This document shows, piece after piece, positions 12,634 through 23,309 of a stretch of 64,000 bases of DNA. Each line of letters opens with the position of its first letter. The stretch's first letter is position 1. Where the stretch lies: positions 10,814,774 through 10,878,773 of the forward strand of contig NW_022145609.1 in the NCBI RefSeq assembly GCF_000002235.5. The letters run 5' to 3'. The stretch is from Strongylocentrotus purpuratus (lineage: Eukaryota; Echinodermata; Echinoidea; Camarodonta; Strongylocentrotidae). The translations under genes were made by a program, and so were the position numbers. Below the pieces are notes generated by a model, which ran no database searches, was not told the DNA's origin, and saw only the letters and a list, made by a program, of their open reading frames with translations.

Positions 12634-12680
12634 GGCTCAAAATCACAAAAGGACTACTAGACCAACATCAATCTCCGTCC

Positions 12681-12815
12681 AAAATTAATAGTATTTCGGA
12701 TTCTGTAAAGCACTGTTCAACGTACCATCACGTCTCCCTGCATGAAGGCTACGTTTGAAAAAGTGGTATACATTTGAACAATGAATTACTGTAGAAGACG
12801 CTACATGTATATCTG
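12681..12815 (+). other. candidate 5' non-coding exon of gene copy 1
   Basis: A block conserved in all units ends in a consensus donor (CTG|GTAAGT at 12815/12816). The partner acceptor would be 19925, giving an intron of about 7.1 kb that contains the LINE at 13986-17880. An ATG just before the donor opens a short upstream frame that closes at the spliced TG|A. The 5' end of the exon cannot be placed. Confidence 0.4.
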
Positions 12816-12887
12816 GTAAGTCTCGTACAATATTTGTTTCATCAGAACGAGGCGATGTTTTCCTATTGATTTAGATAATCGTTTTTT

Positions 12888-13985
12888 ATATGTAGTACCG
12901 TAGACTTTGGCTCACAAGGAAATAGTAAGTCATTAAAGGAGTACTACGCAAGTCAAAGTTTAGTAATTGCACTGTTCGTTGCATAAGCTAGGTCCATAAA
13001 TATTTCTCCATATGATAAAACGGAGATATACATAATGATATCAATGACACGAATTAATGTTTGTATTAGATCATTGGTACACATGTCACATAATGTTTAG
13101 TATAATACTCGTCTTGAATTGTAATAGGGGGGACAGTTTATTCCGGTGAAGTTATATCGTACTTCGGCCTCTTAGCGGAAATCGGTATAAACAAAATGAT
13201 CTTTCATTCGATGCACGTACGCATAGTTCCGAGAGTTTGTGACTCGCAAGCGGATGTCCATTAATGCCCATATATATACAAACAAGGGAAACGATAATTA
13301 TCAGAGCATGCATGAACCTACCACATGATTAGTGTCCGTTACAATAATTATGCTTGTACATTGTTTTGTTAACGACAAATTATGACCTCAAACGAAACAA
13401 ATATTGCACCCTACCCCGGTGGTGTTGTGATGGTAGGTTAGAGGGTTGTTGAGCAGGGTAAATTGGGGGGGGGGGGGGGGGGGGGGTAATGTCGACTCCC
13501 TTTCTTGGAATATACAAAGAATGAAGGAATAATAGAGCAATCCAACTTTTTAAATACTCAAATAAAAAAGGGATGGCTAAATGTTTGGAAAAATATCTGT
13601 AATCAGTATATTAAACGGGTGTAGTGATTTTCATGGTTTATCACAATAATCTAACAAAGTATTGACTGATGTGGTTGTCCATGCACGCATTATTGAATAC
13701 GGTGCTTTTCCAGGCCGGGCCATTATCTTAAAACTATAGAATCTCCCATATTTCATTGAAGTAAACGAATTATTTTGGTGACATATACCTTTCTTATTTC
13801 ACTAGTTACTATCTAGCTGTTTGATGCACGTTACGCTGTTAATATTTAAGCGTAGTAGTACGGTGTGATGAGTTATGCTTATCTGTCTTTGAACTGTTTC
13901 CAATCAAGATTTACGAAATAAATTGGTTCTTGTGTGTGACAGGTGTTCCGTTCAATTTTTTTTCCTTCGTCACTTCCTCTTGTTT
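12888..13985 (+). other. unit-1 intron, ancestral form without insertions
   Basis: Aligns with the intron of units 2-4 (for example 25780-26050, 26815-26945 and 27770-28330) but without the two CAG-ended elements. At 13305-13330 the uninterrupted target ACCTACCACATG is seen where units 2-4 carry an insertion. Includes a G22 run at 13465-13486. Confidence 0.6.
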
Positions 13986-16900
13986 GGACTCGTCTGAAGT
14001 GGCGTAATGAGCAAAAACTTGTTGGGGTCAGAACAAAATCTTTTCACCACCAAATCTTTTCACCACCAAATCTGAAACCAGCCTTCAGACCATCCAAGGT
14101 GGACATGAAAGACTGGGCGAAATATCTTCAATTTGTAAGAAGGGTATTGAATTAAGTGAAAGTTTGACAAAATCTAGTGATGATCCGAAAATTATAGTTG
14201 ACGGTCGAAAATATAAGTTCCCTTGTGGGAACTGTGATAAGCCAGTCAAATGTAATCAACACGGCCTTCTGTGTTCTTATTGTAAAAAATGGTTTCACAC
14301 TAATTGTCAAGCTATCAGTCTTTCAGAGTACCGCAGGTTATATTATGAATGCCCTGATGAGAAGTGGAATTGTTTAACATGTTGTCTGCCATCTTTTTGT
14401 GACTCATTATTTAACGACGATTGTTTAGAGAAAGAAAGCCAAAACGAGGATAGACTAAAAGAAAACTATTTTAAGATAACGCGCGTTACACCTGAAAAGC
14501 AAGCGATAGCAAGAGTAATTCAGCCAAACCTCAGAGATGAAAACACTTCTCTTTATCAAGAATTTGAAGAAAAGTTTAAAGTTAAAGGTCTTCATTTTTT
14601 ACACCTTAATGTGAGGTCTATTCTAAACAAGATATCGGAACTTAGAATTCTTTTTAAAAGAAAAAGGCTGTCTATTATTGCTTTCACTGAAACATGGTTA
14701 AACAATTCCATAAATGATGAAGAAATTGAAATAGACGGATATAAAATCATACGCCATGATCGATCCTCTGGCTCTGGAGGTGGTGTATGTTTCTATATCA
14801 GAAATGATATTGCATTTAATATTATGGATGCTATAAGTACTGGAGATACGGAATCCCTGTGGATAAATTTGCTTATACCAAGATCAAAACCAATTGTTGT
14901 TGGTGTTCTGTATCGACCTCCGAAAAACAATTTGTTTATCGAGAAATTGTCCAATATTCTTGATACATTAAAGAAGGATGACGAAATAATTCTTTTAGGA
15001 GACATGAATATTTGTCTTCTTCGCAAATCGCCACTGGCTAAAAAATATATTGACTTGTTGAGTCTTCATGGGTTTAGTCAACTCATTAAAGAGGCAACAC
15101 GCGTTACACCTACATGTTCTTCTCTATTGGATCATGTTGGTTGTACCAAAGAAAATAAAATAAGTCAAAGTGGTGTCATTGATCTAGGTATTAGCGACCA
15201 TTATTTTACTTTCTGTACACGGAAAAATGTTAGACTGGCTATAGGTCATCACAGGACTAATGATATCAGATCCATGAAAAAATATACAGAAGAGTCTTTC
15301 AATCTTCAACTATCTGTTGTTGATTGGTCACGAATAACTGACTGTACAGATGTAAATGAGGCATGGTCAATATTTCAACATGTTTTTATCTCAAATTTGA
15401 ATATGATAGCGCCACTGAAACGGATAAGAATAAAACAAAGATCAGAAACTTGGGTGACTAAAGATATTCTTTCCCTAATTCAAGAGAGAAATATAGTATA
15501 CAAAAAATGGAGGAAAAGAGCAAAAGATGAGAAGCTCTATAAAAGATACAGAGTATTAAGAAATATGGTCCAAAGAGAGGTGAAAAAGGCTAAACTCGAT
15601 TACTTACAAAACAAGATAGAAGAAAATAAACAAGATTCGAAAAAACTTTGGCAGAATCTAAAAAGCTTAGGATTGAAAAATAAGAAGCGAAAAGAACAAG
15701 AATCTGTCATTAAAATTGATGGGGAATTATGTCATGATAAGATGGCCATCGCTGATGAATTCAATTCTCATTTCACAAATGTGGCTGCCAAATTAGTAGA
15801 CAAACTCCCCCCTTCCAAAGACTTTTTCAGCGCAGACAATGATTGTATTCGTGACTTTTACGAAAGAAAAGGTGTACGTGAAAACAGCTTCGAGTTATTA
15901 CCAATCAGTGAACAATTTGTTTTCAAAGAGTTACGTAAGTTGAATGTATCAAAAAGTACTGGGTTAGACTTGATTCCAGCTAAATTTCTAAAAGATGGTG
16001 CGAAGATTTTATTTAAGCCTCTAAGTTACTTAATGAACCTATCTATCTTGACGAGTACTTTTCCAGAAGATATGAAAATAGCAAAAGTGACTCCACTTTA
16101 TAAAAAGAAAGATAAAACTGATGTTAGCAACTATAGACCTATTAGTGTTTTAAGCGTAGCATCAAAGATTCTAGAAAAATCGGTCTGTGTTCAAATTGAA
16201 AGATACTTCAAAGAAAATGATATAATTTATGAATTTCAATCTGGTTTTCGACATGATTATTCGACTGAAACATGTCTAATTCATTTGACTGATTATTTGA
16301 GGAGAGAAACTTCCCAAGGACGCTTTGTTGGTATGGTGCTCCTTGATCTGCAAAAAGCTTTTGATACAGTTAATCATTGCGTCTTATTGAAGAAGTTACA
16401 ACTAATGGGTTTTGATAAGGCAAGTTTAGATTGGTTCAGATCCTACTTATCTAATCGGCACCAAGTAGTGGCCATTCATGATATTCGTTCCAAACTAATG
16501 CCTATAACATGCGGTGTTCCTCAGGGAAGTATTTTAGGCCCAATTCTATTTTCAAGTTATATAAATGATATGTGTATTTGTATAAAAGACTTCAAACTAT
16601 TATTGTACGCAGATGACAGCGTACTACTCTATTCAAATCCTGATCCTAAATATATTGAGGAAAAGCTCAGTGAACAGCTGTCTACGTGTGTCGATTGGAT
16701 GACTGATAATAAGCTTTCTTTACACTTGGGAAAAACAGAAAGCATTTTATTTTGTTCTAAAAGTAGTTCTAAAAAGTCATTTGAATTCAAAGTGACACAC
16801 AATAATCAAGCAATCAAGAGAAAAGAGTCTGTGAAGTATTTAGGCATTGAGTTGGCTAGCGCAATTTCATTTTCATCTTTAGTAGAATCAGTTGTAAAAA

Positions 16901-17880
16901 AAGCAAATTCTCGTCTGAAATTTTTGTACAGATATCAAAGTTGTATGGATTTAAAAGCAAGACGTACACTCTGTTTTGCTCTTATTCAATGTTTATTTGA
17001 CTATGCTAACCCTGCATGGTACAGTAACATAAACAAGTCAGATCAAAAGAAGTTGAAGATTATACAGAACAAAATGGTGAGATTTATCAACTGTTCTGGT
17101 CCAAGGACTCATGTTGGCTATAGCGAACTTTCTAAAGCTGGTTTTCTTGAAGTCGACCAAAGATCAAAACAACTCGCATTGCATCACGTGCATAAAATAT
17201 ATCATACTAGGGCGAATCATTATATTCGATCCAACTTCGATCTTGTTACTGACGTACATGATTATAATACAAGAAATAGACGATTCAACTTTAACTTACC
17301 AGAAAGAGTAGGTAGTATTGGAAATTCGTTTTATTACAATGCCATAAAACATTGGAATTCCCTTCCCAATGGTGTAAAAGAAATAGGAAACTATGATCAT
17401 TTTAAGAGGAAATTAAAGGAATACCTAATACTTGACAGTCAGAGAAGAGAAGTGAATGACATGTTATATGATTGAAATTGTTATTCTTCTGTCGGTTCAT
17501 ACTTTTTCATGTTGTATATACTTATGTTTTCGTACGTTATAGAAATTCTACAAATTCATCATTATTTTCCTCTTCTTCCTTCTCCTCTTTTTCTTCTTCT
17601 CCTTCTTCTTTTTCTTCTTGTACTTAATATCATTTCTATCATCAGTTTAATGTTGTTATTATTATCTTTAATAAGTAGTTCTTTTAATTTTCTTATCTGT
17701 CTGTAAATATTACTATTTTAATTTATTAATTGTATACATGTCTGTAAGGGACCCCACTGGAAATAAGCTCTCGAGCTTTCGTGGGTTATCCTGTTCAAGC
17801 TGACTTATTTTTGATCTGTTATTATTGTATATTGTTGTATATTGGAAGCTTGTCGAATAAAAATCAATCAATCAACCAAT
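13986..17880 (+). mobile_element. CR1/Jockey-type LINE with long intact frame
   Basis: Non-LTR retrotransposon with a PHD-finger/endonuclease/reverse-transcriptase frame at 14164-17475, an AT-rich 3' UTR with a conserved GGGACCCCAC...CTTTCGTGGG stretch, and a 3' end in the short repeat AATCAATCAATCAACC, as CR1-like elements typically have. The left edge is placed where homology with unit 2 (after CGTCA-TTC-TCTTGTTTTG) stops; the true 5' end may be missing. It lies within the presumed first intron of gene copy 1 and is absent from units 2-4, so it was probably inserted after the units separated. Confidence 0.8.
14164..17475 (+). CDS. LINE ORF: PHD finger + APE endonuclease + reverse transcriptase
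   Basis: About 1,103 codons without a stop. A PHD-type finger comes first (C21, C24, C37, C40, H45, C48, C70, C73). The AP-endonuclease domain follows from about residue 142, with LHLNVRS, TETWL, YRPP, GDMN and S344-D345-H346. Reverse transcriptase spans about 590-880 with SNYRPIS, LDLQKAFDTV, GVPQGSILGP and the catalytic Y815-A-D-D818. The tail (HWNSLP) is typical of CR1-like ORF2. Endonuclease nicks the target and RT copies the RNA from that nick. Oddity: the frame stays open upstream to a TGA at 14008, yet the first in-frame ATG lies only near residue 220, inside the endonuclease. So the 5' coding end is truncated, spliced on, or starts at a non-ATG codon; the listed start is a TTG. Otherwise no break is visible, which points to a young copy. 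Confidence 0.85.
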   Translation: MTKSSDDPKIIVDGRKYKFPCGNCDKPVKCNQHGLLCSYCKKWFHTNCQAISLSEYRRLYYECPDEKWNCLTCCLPSFCDSLFNDDCLEKESQNEDRLKENYFKITRVTPEKQAIARVIQPNLRDENTSLYQEFEEKFKVKGLHFLHLNVRSILNKISELRILFKRKRLSIIAFTETWLNNSINDEEIEIDGYKIIRHDRSSGSGGGVCFYIRNDIAFNIMDAISTGDTESLWINLLIPRSKPIVVGVLYRPPKNNLFIEKLSNILDTLKKDDEIILLGDMNICLLRKSPLAKKYIDLLSLHGFSQLIKEATRVTPTCSSLLDHVGCTKENKISQSGVIDLGISDHYFTFCTRKNVRLAIGHHRTNDIRSMKKYTEESFNLQLSVVDWSRITDCTDVNEAWSIFQHVFISNLNMIAPLKRIRIKQRSETWVTKDILSLIQERNIVYKKWRKRAKDEKLYKRYRVLRNMVQREVKKAKLDYLQNKIEENKQDSKKLWQNLKSLGLKNKKRKEQESVIKIDGELCHDKMAIADEFNSHFTNVAAKLVDKLPPSKDFFSADNDCIRDFYERKGVRENSFELLPISEQFVFKELRKLNVSKSTGLDLIPAKFLKDGAKILFKPLSYLMNLSILTSTFPEDMKIAKVTPLYKKKDKTDVSNYRPISVLSVASKILEKSVCVQIERYFKENDIIYEFQSGFRHDYSTETCLIHLTDYLRRETSQGRFVGMVLLDLQKAFDTVNHCVLLKKLQLMGFDKASLDWFRSYLSNRHQVVAIHDIRSKLMPITCGVPQGSILGPILFSSYINDMCICIKDFKLLLYADDSVLLYSNPDPKYIEEKLSEQLSTCVDWMTDNKLSLHLGKTESILFCSKSSSKKSFEFKVTHNNQAIKRKESVKYLGIELASAISFSSLVESVVKKANSRLKFLYRYQSCMDLKARRTLCFALIQCLFDYANPAWYSNINKSDQKKLKIIQNKMVRFINCSGPRTHVGYSELSKAGFLEVDQRSKQLALHHVHKIYHTRANHYIRSNFDLVTDVHDYNTRNRRFNFNLPERVGSIGNSFYYNAIKHWNSLPNGVKEIGNYDHFKRKLKEYLILDSQRREVNDMLYD

Positions 17881-17894
17881 TAAGTAGCATAATG

Positions 17895-18745
17895 CAGGCG
17901 GAGCGTCTTCCAAAATAGGGAGGGGGCACTAGCAAAAAAGGGCATTTTCTGGAGAAAAAAGGGCACCTACATAGGGAAACATTAACAAAACCTACACTAT
18001 TTTTAGACATTGGTTTATACCCCTACATCGTCATGATTGTGATTACACTACCAGGGATGATATCAATATTTGTTTTCTTTCTTTACGTGGTACAAGATAC
18101 TGTTTAATTAAGCAACATACTTTGCAGTTAGGTGTGATAGTCTGAATATTAATTTTGAGCAAGCGAAGCGAGCAAGCAAAAAATAAAGATTTGTGAGGTC
18201 CCAGGGCAAAAAATTACATCTTATAAAGAAGACCCCCCCTAAAAAAAAAACAAAAAAAAAACTGATGAATATTAAGCACAATCTAATGAAGAAAGAGTGA
18301 AAAGTTCATTTATAAGTAACATAATTATAACATCTATAAATGCGAGCGAGGGTAGCGAGCAAGCTCTAGGGAACGTTCAATAAAAGGGGGTTCTAAGTCG
18401 CCTTGAATTAGGGGGTGCATGTTATGGAGAAAGGAAAAGTAGGCATTTATCGAAAGGTAAAAGGTCAGTTATTAGAAAAGAAAAAGTGCTCGTGTCAAAT
18501 TAAAAAGGGCAATTATCAGAGCCTTCACTAGGTGCAAATGGTACTTCTTGCACCTGAAAAGGGACACTCAGCAGAAATGAAAAGAGGCACTTGTGAGAAT
18601 GGAAATGGGGAATCTGTTGGGAGAGAAGGGCACCTATCAAATTTTAATAGGGGCATTTATCAGATGTTAAAAGGGGGGCTCATATAAAACAGGAAAGGGG
18701 GCACTTATCCGAAGGAAATATGGTACTTTTGGTAATTTTGACCGT
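17895..18745 (+). mobile_element. G-rich CAG-ended element, diverged copy
   Basis: Starts CAGGCGGAGCGTCTTCC and runs through many irregular repeats of the type AAAAGGGGCACTTATCAGA. Homologous to the elements at 26050, 36025 and 46391 but abutting the LINE 3' end instead of the position used in units 2-4. The right end is not clear. Non-coding. Confidence 0.5.
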
Positions 18746-19925
18746 TAATACATAATTCAGTATCAACAGACTACATAAAAAACACAAGTGGATACATTTT
18801 GGAAAATAAATGTTTACTTAAAGGGAAAAAGAATAAGCCTACGGCGTGAGATTTCGTTAATTTTATTTCATTCTCATATAAAAAGCACAAAAATATACAC
18901 TTAAACATTAACAATTTCGATGCAAATACACACAAAAAAATTACATTGAAATGTTGAATAAGTTTTACTTATATGAAAATCCAACCCTTGTAATATGTTG
19001 ATTTGTATAAAAGAAGAAAAATAACAGAAACAGAATGGCAAAAGTTTGAAATGAATCGGTCCAATAATAAGGAAGTAATGAATGTTTGAAATATGAGATC
19101 ACTAAGTCTATACGAATCTCATATTGGTAGTTCGGTCAGTGGATTGTGACGTAGGACGTGGATAACTGCCCCATTTGCCGTGTACGAATATCATACATTT
19201 CTGCTTCCCTCGTAAGTTACTTCTCCCTTGGGGCACTACTTAAAATATATTTTAGATAGCATATCAATATGGGTCATATTAAAAGAATAAACCCTCCTGA
19301 GCAATGAATTTTTGAAAAATATACATTTTAGTCATTTTATATGTTGGAACAGATGGGGAAACTAGTCTGGCACTCCATCACATTGGCATTACCGCTTCAG
19401 CCAATTTGAAGTGCCCACACGTTTAGCGATTTCAACTTTCAAAAATAATTATTAAGTCAGAATTCATTCAGACATGCATCAGTTTGCTTCTCTGATTTTT
19501 TTGCTTTCTTTGAGAGCAGTTGTCTATTTGGGTTGGATTTCCCTTTAAACATTGCGCAACGGATGGAGAGCGAAACAGGAAGAAGGCCTTTCACTTCCCA
19601 TTTTCAGCATATCAAGATATAGTCAGCGAACTATGATCCAAATCGTCTGAAAATCTACTTCTGGGCACTCACGTAGGCTGGTTGTGCTCTTCAGCATTGT
19701 TTTTTCATCACAAATTTTTTCCGACACTCTATCTGCTGACTATCTGCCCCTTCAGTCTTTTACCTTTCTGTTCCTCTTCCTCCTCTCTTCCTCCTCCCCC
19801 TATCACTGGTACTGTTGTATGCTAAGAAATATAATTTTTCAAAGTGATCATGTCTTACGTATATAAAATGCATTGTACCCAACCGTAATCGTATTTTGTC
19901 CTTTTTTCATTCTTTGTCTTTTCAG
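18746..19925 (+). other. remaining intron of gene copy 1
   Basis: No further gene. From about 19490 it again aligns with units 2-4. The last 280 bp (from about 19640) have a counterpart only in unit 4 and are deleted from units 2 and 3. Ends in a pyrimidine tract and CTTTTCAG at 19925. Confidence 0.55.
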
Positions 19926-19956
19926 ATATTATTTCAGGATCGACAGCAGAACATTC

Positions 19957-19977
19957 ATGATTGATTTTCGAGATTAA
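19957..19977 (+). promoter_or_regulatory. upstream ORF in 5' UTR of copy 1
   Basis: ATG ATT GAT TTT CGA GAT TAA lies 30 nt before the main ATG. The same six-codon frame with its TAA is preserved in the other three copies (near 28716, 38281 and 49231). Such a short uORF can lower initiation at the main start; that role is inference. Confidence 0.4.
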
Positions 19978-20007
19978 CCAAGCGTCACCGGTTCTTACCA
20001 TCTGACA

Positions 20008-21741
20008 ATGGCATCGGCATTTCATTCAGGATCTTCGGGAAAATGTCAGGGTATCGACTGCAAGAGTGGCGATTTTGTTGCCACCTTCAGTATTAAAGAA
20101 CAGCAAGACCTGTGCGAGGACTGTGTCTCAAAAAAAGCTCAGACAATGCGGGATCAAGAATCCCAAGATTGGTCTTGTGACAAGCACATGAAACCCATCG
20201 AATACGTCTGCCTATCCCATAAGATTCCTCTGTGCCAGACCTGTGCTTTCCTTTTGCACCAGAAACCATGCACGGTGCAAGATCTTGAGGATGCCGTTAG
20301 GGAAAAGCGGTCGAGGTTAGAGATGCTGATACCCAGAGTGACTGAGAAGCGCCACGAGCTACAGCAGAAAGCCTCCAGGATAAGAGACTATGGCGGTGGT
20401 TTAGAGCAGCACTTCAAAAGTGTGAAAGATAAGATCGCTAAGACTTTTGGCACAGAGTCCGAGGACATCGATTCTTTAGAGAAAAGGGAACTTGAGAGCT
20501 TACGAAAAGATGCCCAAGAGCAGATTAGGAAAATAGAAGAGGAATTAAACACACAACTAGAGAAGATAAGACAAGTAGCATACTCTAAGCGCGAGAAGAT
20601 CGTCCGTACAAAACAGAGGCTGGCGGACGACCTGATAAAAGTTCAAGAACGGACACTCAGAAAAGTTGATGAATTGCAGTCACAGGTCGATAGAGTTATG
20701 GATTCTGTAGAGATTGCTCAATGCCGTCTTGACAAACTTGTTATGGACGACAGAGATTTGATTGGCCAAGGAGACATGTTCGAAACATCGTTGACAAGAA
20801 TGCTGGACACTGACATCAATGTCGATGTGTTGAAACGCACAGTGCAAAGAGGACAGCAAGTAAACTTCAAATTAGATGATAATGTGCACGAGAGCAAGGT
20901 TTTAGGACCTGAAGAATCATGGGAACTGATCGACAGTGTTGCCATTGCAAAGGACCTCGTGAAGCCTTATTTCATTGGTGCGATTGATGAAGATCAAATG
21001 GTAGTGTCAGATATGTCTTGCCGCACGCTGTACGTGACAAACCTGAAGGAAAAAGCCACAAGTAAGGTCCTAGAACGTTCTGGAGATTACAGGAAAGTCG
21101 TTTCTTGTACATCTATGGGAAAGGGGATTATCCTCTGTGGAAACTTCTGCAAGGGTGCAACCGGAAGTCGTTTCAAAGGTGCAAGCCTTTACAATCGGCA
21201 ATGGGAGTTCATCAGGGATGTGGAGTTGCCAAAGAACCCTGAGAGTGAGAAGACATTCGCATCAGTGCACGTTGAGAAAGGTGGAAGGATCCTAGCCGCA
21301 GTGGCTTGCCAATCTGACATACACGTCATCAACCCAGGCGATGGCATTATCAGTCAGTCAGTGAAAACCGGAGTAGGGAAAATCCAATGGCTTTGTTCTC
21401 TGCCGTCAGGTAATCTCGTCGCAAAGACGGGAAATTCTGAGTTCACAATCATGGATTCGACCGGATCGCACCGCGTTTGCATCAAGCACGACCGATGGGA
21501 CGGATGTCTCTGCGATGTAGATCTCTCTGATGGTTCCATTTACGTCGTGTATAGAGACAAGACCCATAATGTGTATGCAGTGGATGTGGTATCAAGTGAC
21601 GGTGAACTTGAAGCGACCAAGGTAGTGGAGTACCCAGTGTCAAAGAACCGAAAAGACGTTGTCCTCCCATGCGTTGTGACAGCACCGGGAACGCTGATTA
21701 CATGCAACGGAGAGTACTTTTACGTGTTTAAACTGTCTTAA
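20008..21741 (+). CDS. RING-less TRIM-like protein, copy 1 (intact)
   Basis: 577 residues in one exon. Seen: an N-terminal zinc-ligand set C13, C18, C36, C39, resembling B-box 1; a B-box-2-like set C57, H60, C68, H71, C76, C79, H84 with C88 beside it; a Glu/Lys/Arg-rich coiled coil over about residues 90-235; and a C-terminal half (about 300-577) of short hydrophobic strands with repeated D-G/S-G turns that looks like a six-bladed NHL/WD-type propeller. No RING, transmembrane segment or signal peptide. Known: B-box/coiled-coil proteins self-associate and act as scaffolds, often in ubiquitin signalling or innate immunity; lacking a RING, this one has no obvious E3 activity. ATG context (A at -3, G at +4) is good. 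The exon begins after the acceptor at 19925, and a six-codon upstream ORF (19957-19977) precedes the start. Confidence 0.88.
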   Translation: MASAFHSGSSGKCQGIDCKSGDFVATFSIKEQQDLCEDCVSKKAQTMRDQESQDWSCDKHMKPIEYVCLSHKIPLCQTCAFLLHQKPCTVQDLEDAVREKRSRLEMLIPRVTEKRHELQQKASRIRDYGGGLEQHFKSVKDKIAKTFGTESEDIDSLEKRELESLRKDAQEQIRKIEEELNTQLEKIRQVAYSKREKIVRTKQRLADDLIKVQERTLRKVDELQSQVDRVMDSVEIAQCRLDKLVMDDRDLIGQGDMFETSLTRMLDTDINVDVLKRTVQRGQQVNFKLDDNVHESKVLGPEESWELIDSVAIAKDLVKPYFIGAIDEDQMVVSDMSCRTLYVTNLKEKATSKVLERSGDYRKVVSCTSMGKGIILCGNFCKGATGSRFKGASLYNRQWEFIRDVELPKNPESEKTFASVHVEKGGRILAAVACQSDIHVINPGDGIISQSVKTGVGKIQWLCSLPSGNLVAKTGNSEFTIMDSTGSHRVCIKHDRWDGCLCDVDLSDGSIYVVYRDKTHNVYAVDVVSSDGELEATKVVEYPVSKNRKDVVLPCVVTAPGTLITCNGEYFYVFKLS

Positions 21742-23300
21742 CAAAACAAATTATAAGGTGTTTCTCCCCAACTAGGCAATTACTTTGTTAACCTCTCTCT
21801 CTTGTGTCGAAATCTACAATGTGATTTATCAAGTTTATCGTGATTTGCTTGTGTTTTGACTTATTTCCCTCCCGTTAGATGCTTCATCATTTCGAGTCCA
21901 CTCAAATTGGTCTGAAAAAGCCCCTTGTTAATAAGTGTTAATTATGTAGCAGGGACGTAAATTCATCTACAGAATTGGGTACAGCAACACTGTTATGTGA
22001 TGTTTATGTGATGCTTACACCACGCAGTGTCTACACGCACGTATGATTGGAGGTGAACCGCCCGACACCAATGCACCTTATATTAAGAACTATAGGAAGT
22101 ATGGTTAGTTGGACAACATTTTCCTTACTAATAAATGTTGCATGTCATGGACAATAATATTATGATATCATTTGTATATTTACTTACACTCAGTCGGCTA
22201 TAAATAAGGTGGGGTTTTTTAATCTGTAAGTTTATGGTAGTTTTGATAATCTTATGACTGTATTGTTGGTCAATCTGTCTTCAAAATGATGGGAAAGTAC
22301 ATAATACTAGAAAGTTTCAAGCTAGCGAAATTCGATTTATTCTGTTAAACGAGGCTTCTCTAGTTTTGTGTATTTTATTTCAGTTTGGAAATTCAAAACG
22401 CTGTGCAAATCTAATTTTGTTGTAAATAAGTAGCAATTACGATTAACCTAAGGGTCGCTATTGTATAAAAAATTAGATCGCATTATATCGATGTCATCTT
22501 TCATGTTCAGTTTAGTTTAGCGGTACATATATCTGGTTTTGATTATTTTTTGAGCTACTGCTCTTCATTACTACCTGCATTAAATTACACTCCCCGATAA
22601 CAATGCACGAGACAGAATCAAAAGTTTGTGTCAATTCTAAGTGCAGTCAGTATACGTCTAATGAATTTTCAAGAAAATTAGCTATTCATTAACTATGAGG
22701 TTACGATAATTGTTGTATTGCACTGACGTCACGACTTTTAAATGTGTACAGTAACTTTATATGAATACGATTCTCTCTGTTATCAACTTTTGCAAACAGA
22801 AATTAATTGTATACAAGTATGACAAGGGAGACGAAATTATATATCTATTTCAATGATAACATATACACAATAGAGAAATAGAAAAAAACCTCTTATTACA
22901 GAATATTTATTGTTTCCTTGTAAAAACAGAAAATATATACTAGGCTTAACTATAACATCTGAATAAATCATCAATCAGAGTTAACAGATCAAACGGAAAT
23001 GTAAGCATCATGTACAGTGAAATATTATTGCGATCTGAAGAAATTAGGAAAAGGGAAGTATTCAAATTACAACAACAATTTTAACCCCCTGTCACATCGC
23101 ACAAATGACCGATTAATAATATAATCTTTTATTCGGGGTAATGTAACGGCTTATTCAGTCTATTGTTAGTATGGTGTCGATTTCGTCGGCGCTGTTTGTG
23201 ATATTCAGACCGACTCCAAACCGAGCGTTTCTTGACCACAGACGTAATGTTACATTTTCGTTCGGTGTGTTTTGGTTTCGGTCTTGTCGATGTGACTAAG
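21742..23300 (+). other. 3' flank of copy 1, without the hAT insertion
   Basis: Homologous to 30500-32340, 40065-42470 and 51005-54140. At 22148-22160 the sequence GTCATGGACAATAAT is the uninterrupted target of the hAT element found in units 2-4. The part at about 23190-23301 (GACCGACTCCAAACCGA ... GTGACTAAGGTA) is a left-truncated relative of the MITE at 54147. No gene. Confidence 0.6.
22130..22135 (+). terminator. candidate poly(A) signal, copy 1
   Basis: AATAAA about 390 bp after the stop codon, followed by TGTTGCATGTC. The same site is kept in the other three units at matching distances, and no closer AATAAA lies in the 3' flank of this copy. Confidence 0.5.
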
Positions 23301-23309
23301 GTATGATCT

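Noticed and set aside
14003-14040. Similarity of the LINE 5' edge (GTGGCGTAATGAGCAAAAAC) to the CAG-ended element near 27002
   Set aside because: Only about 35 bp and not at the end of either element; could be chance or a shared small repeat, not enough to define a boundary.
17509-17706. Small hydrophobic Leu-rich protein after the LINE
   Set aside because: Lies in the T/C-rich 3' UTR of the LINE; composition explains the frame.
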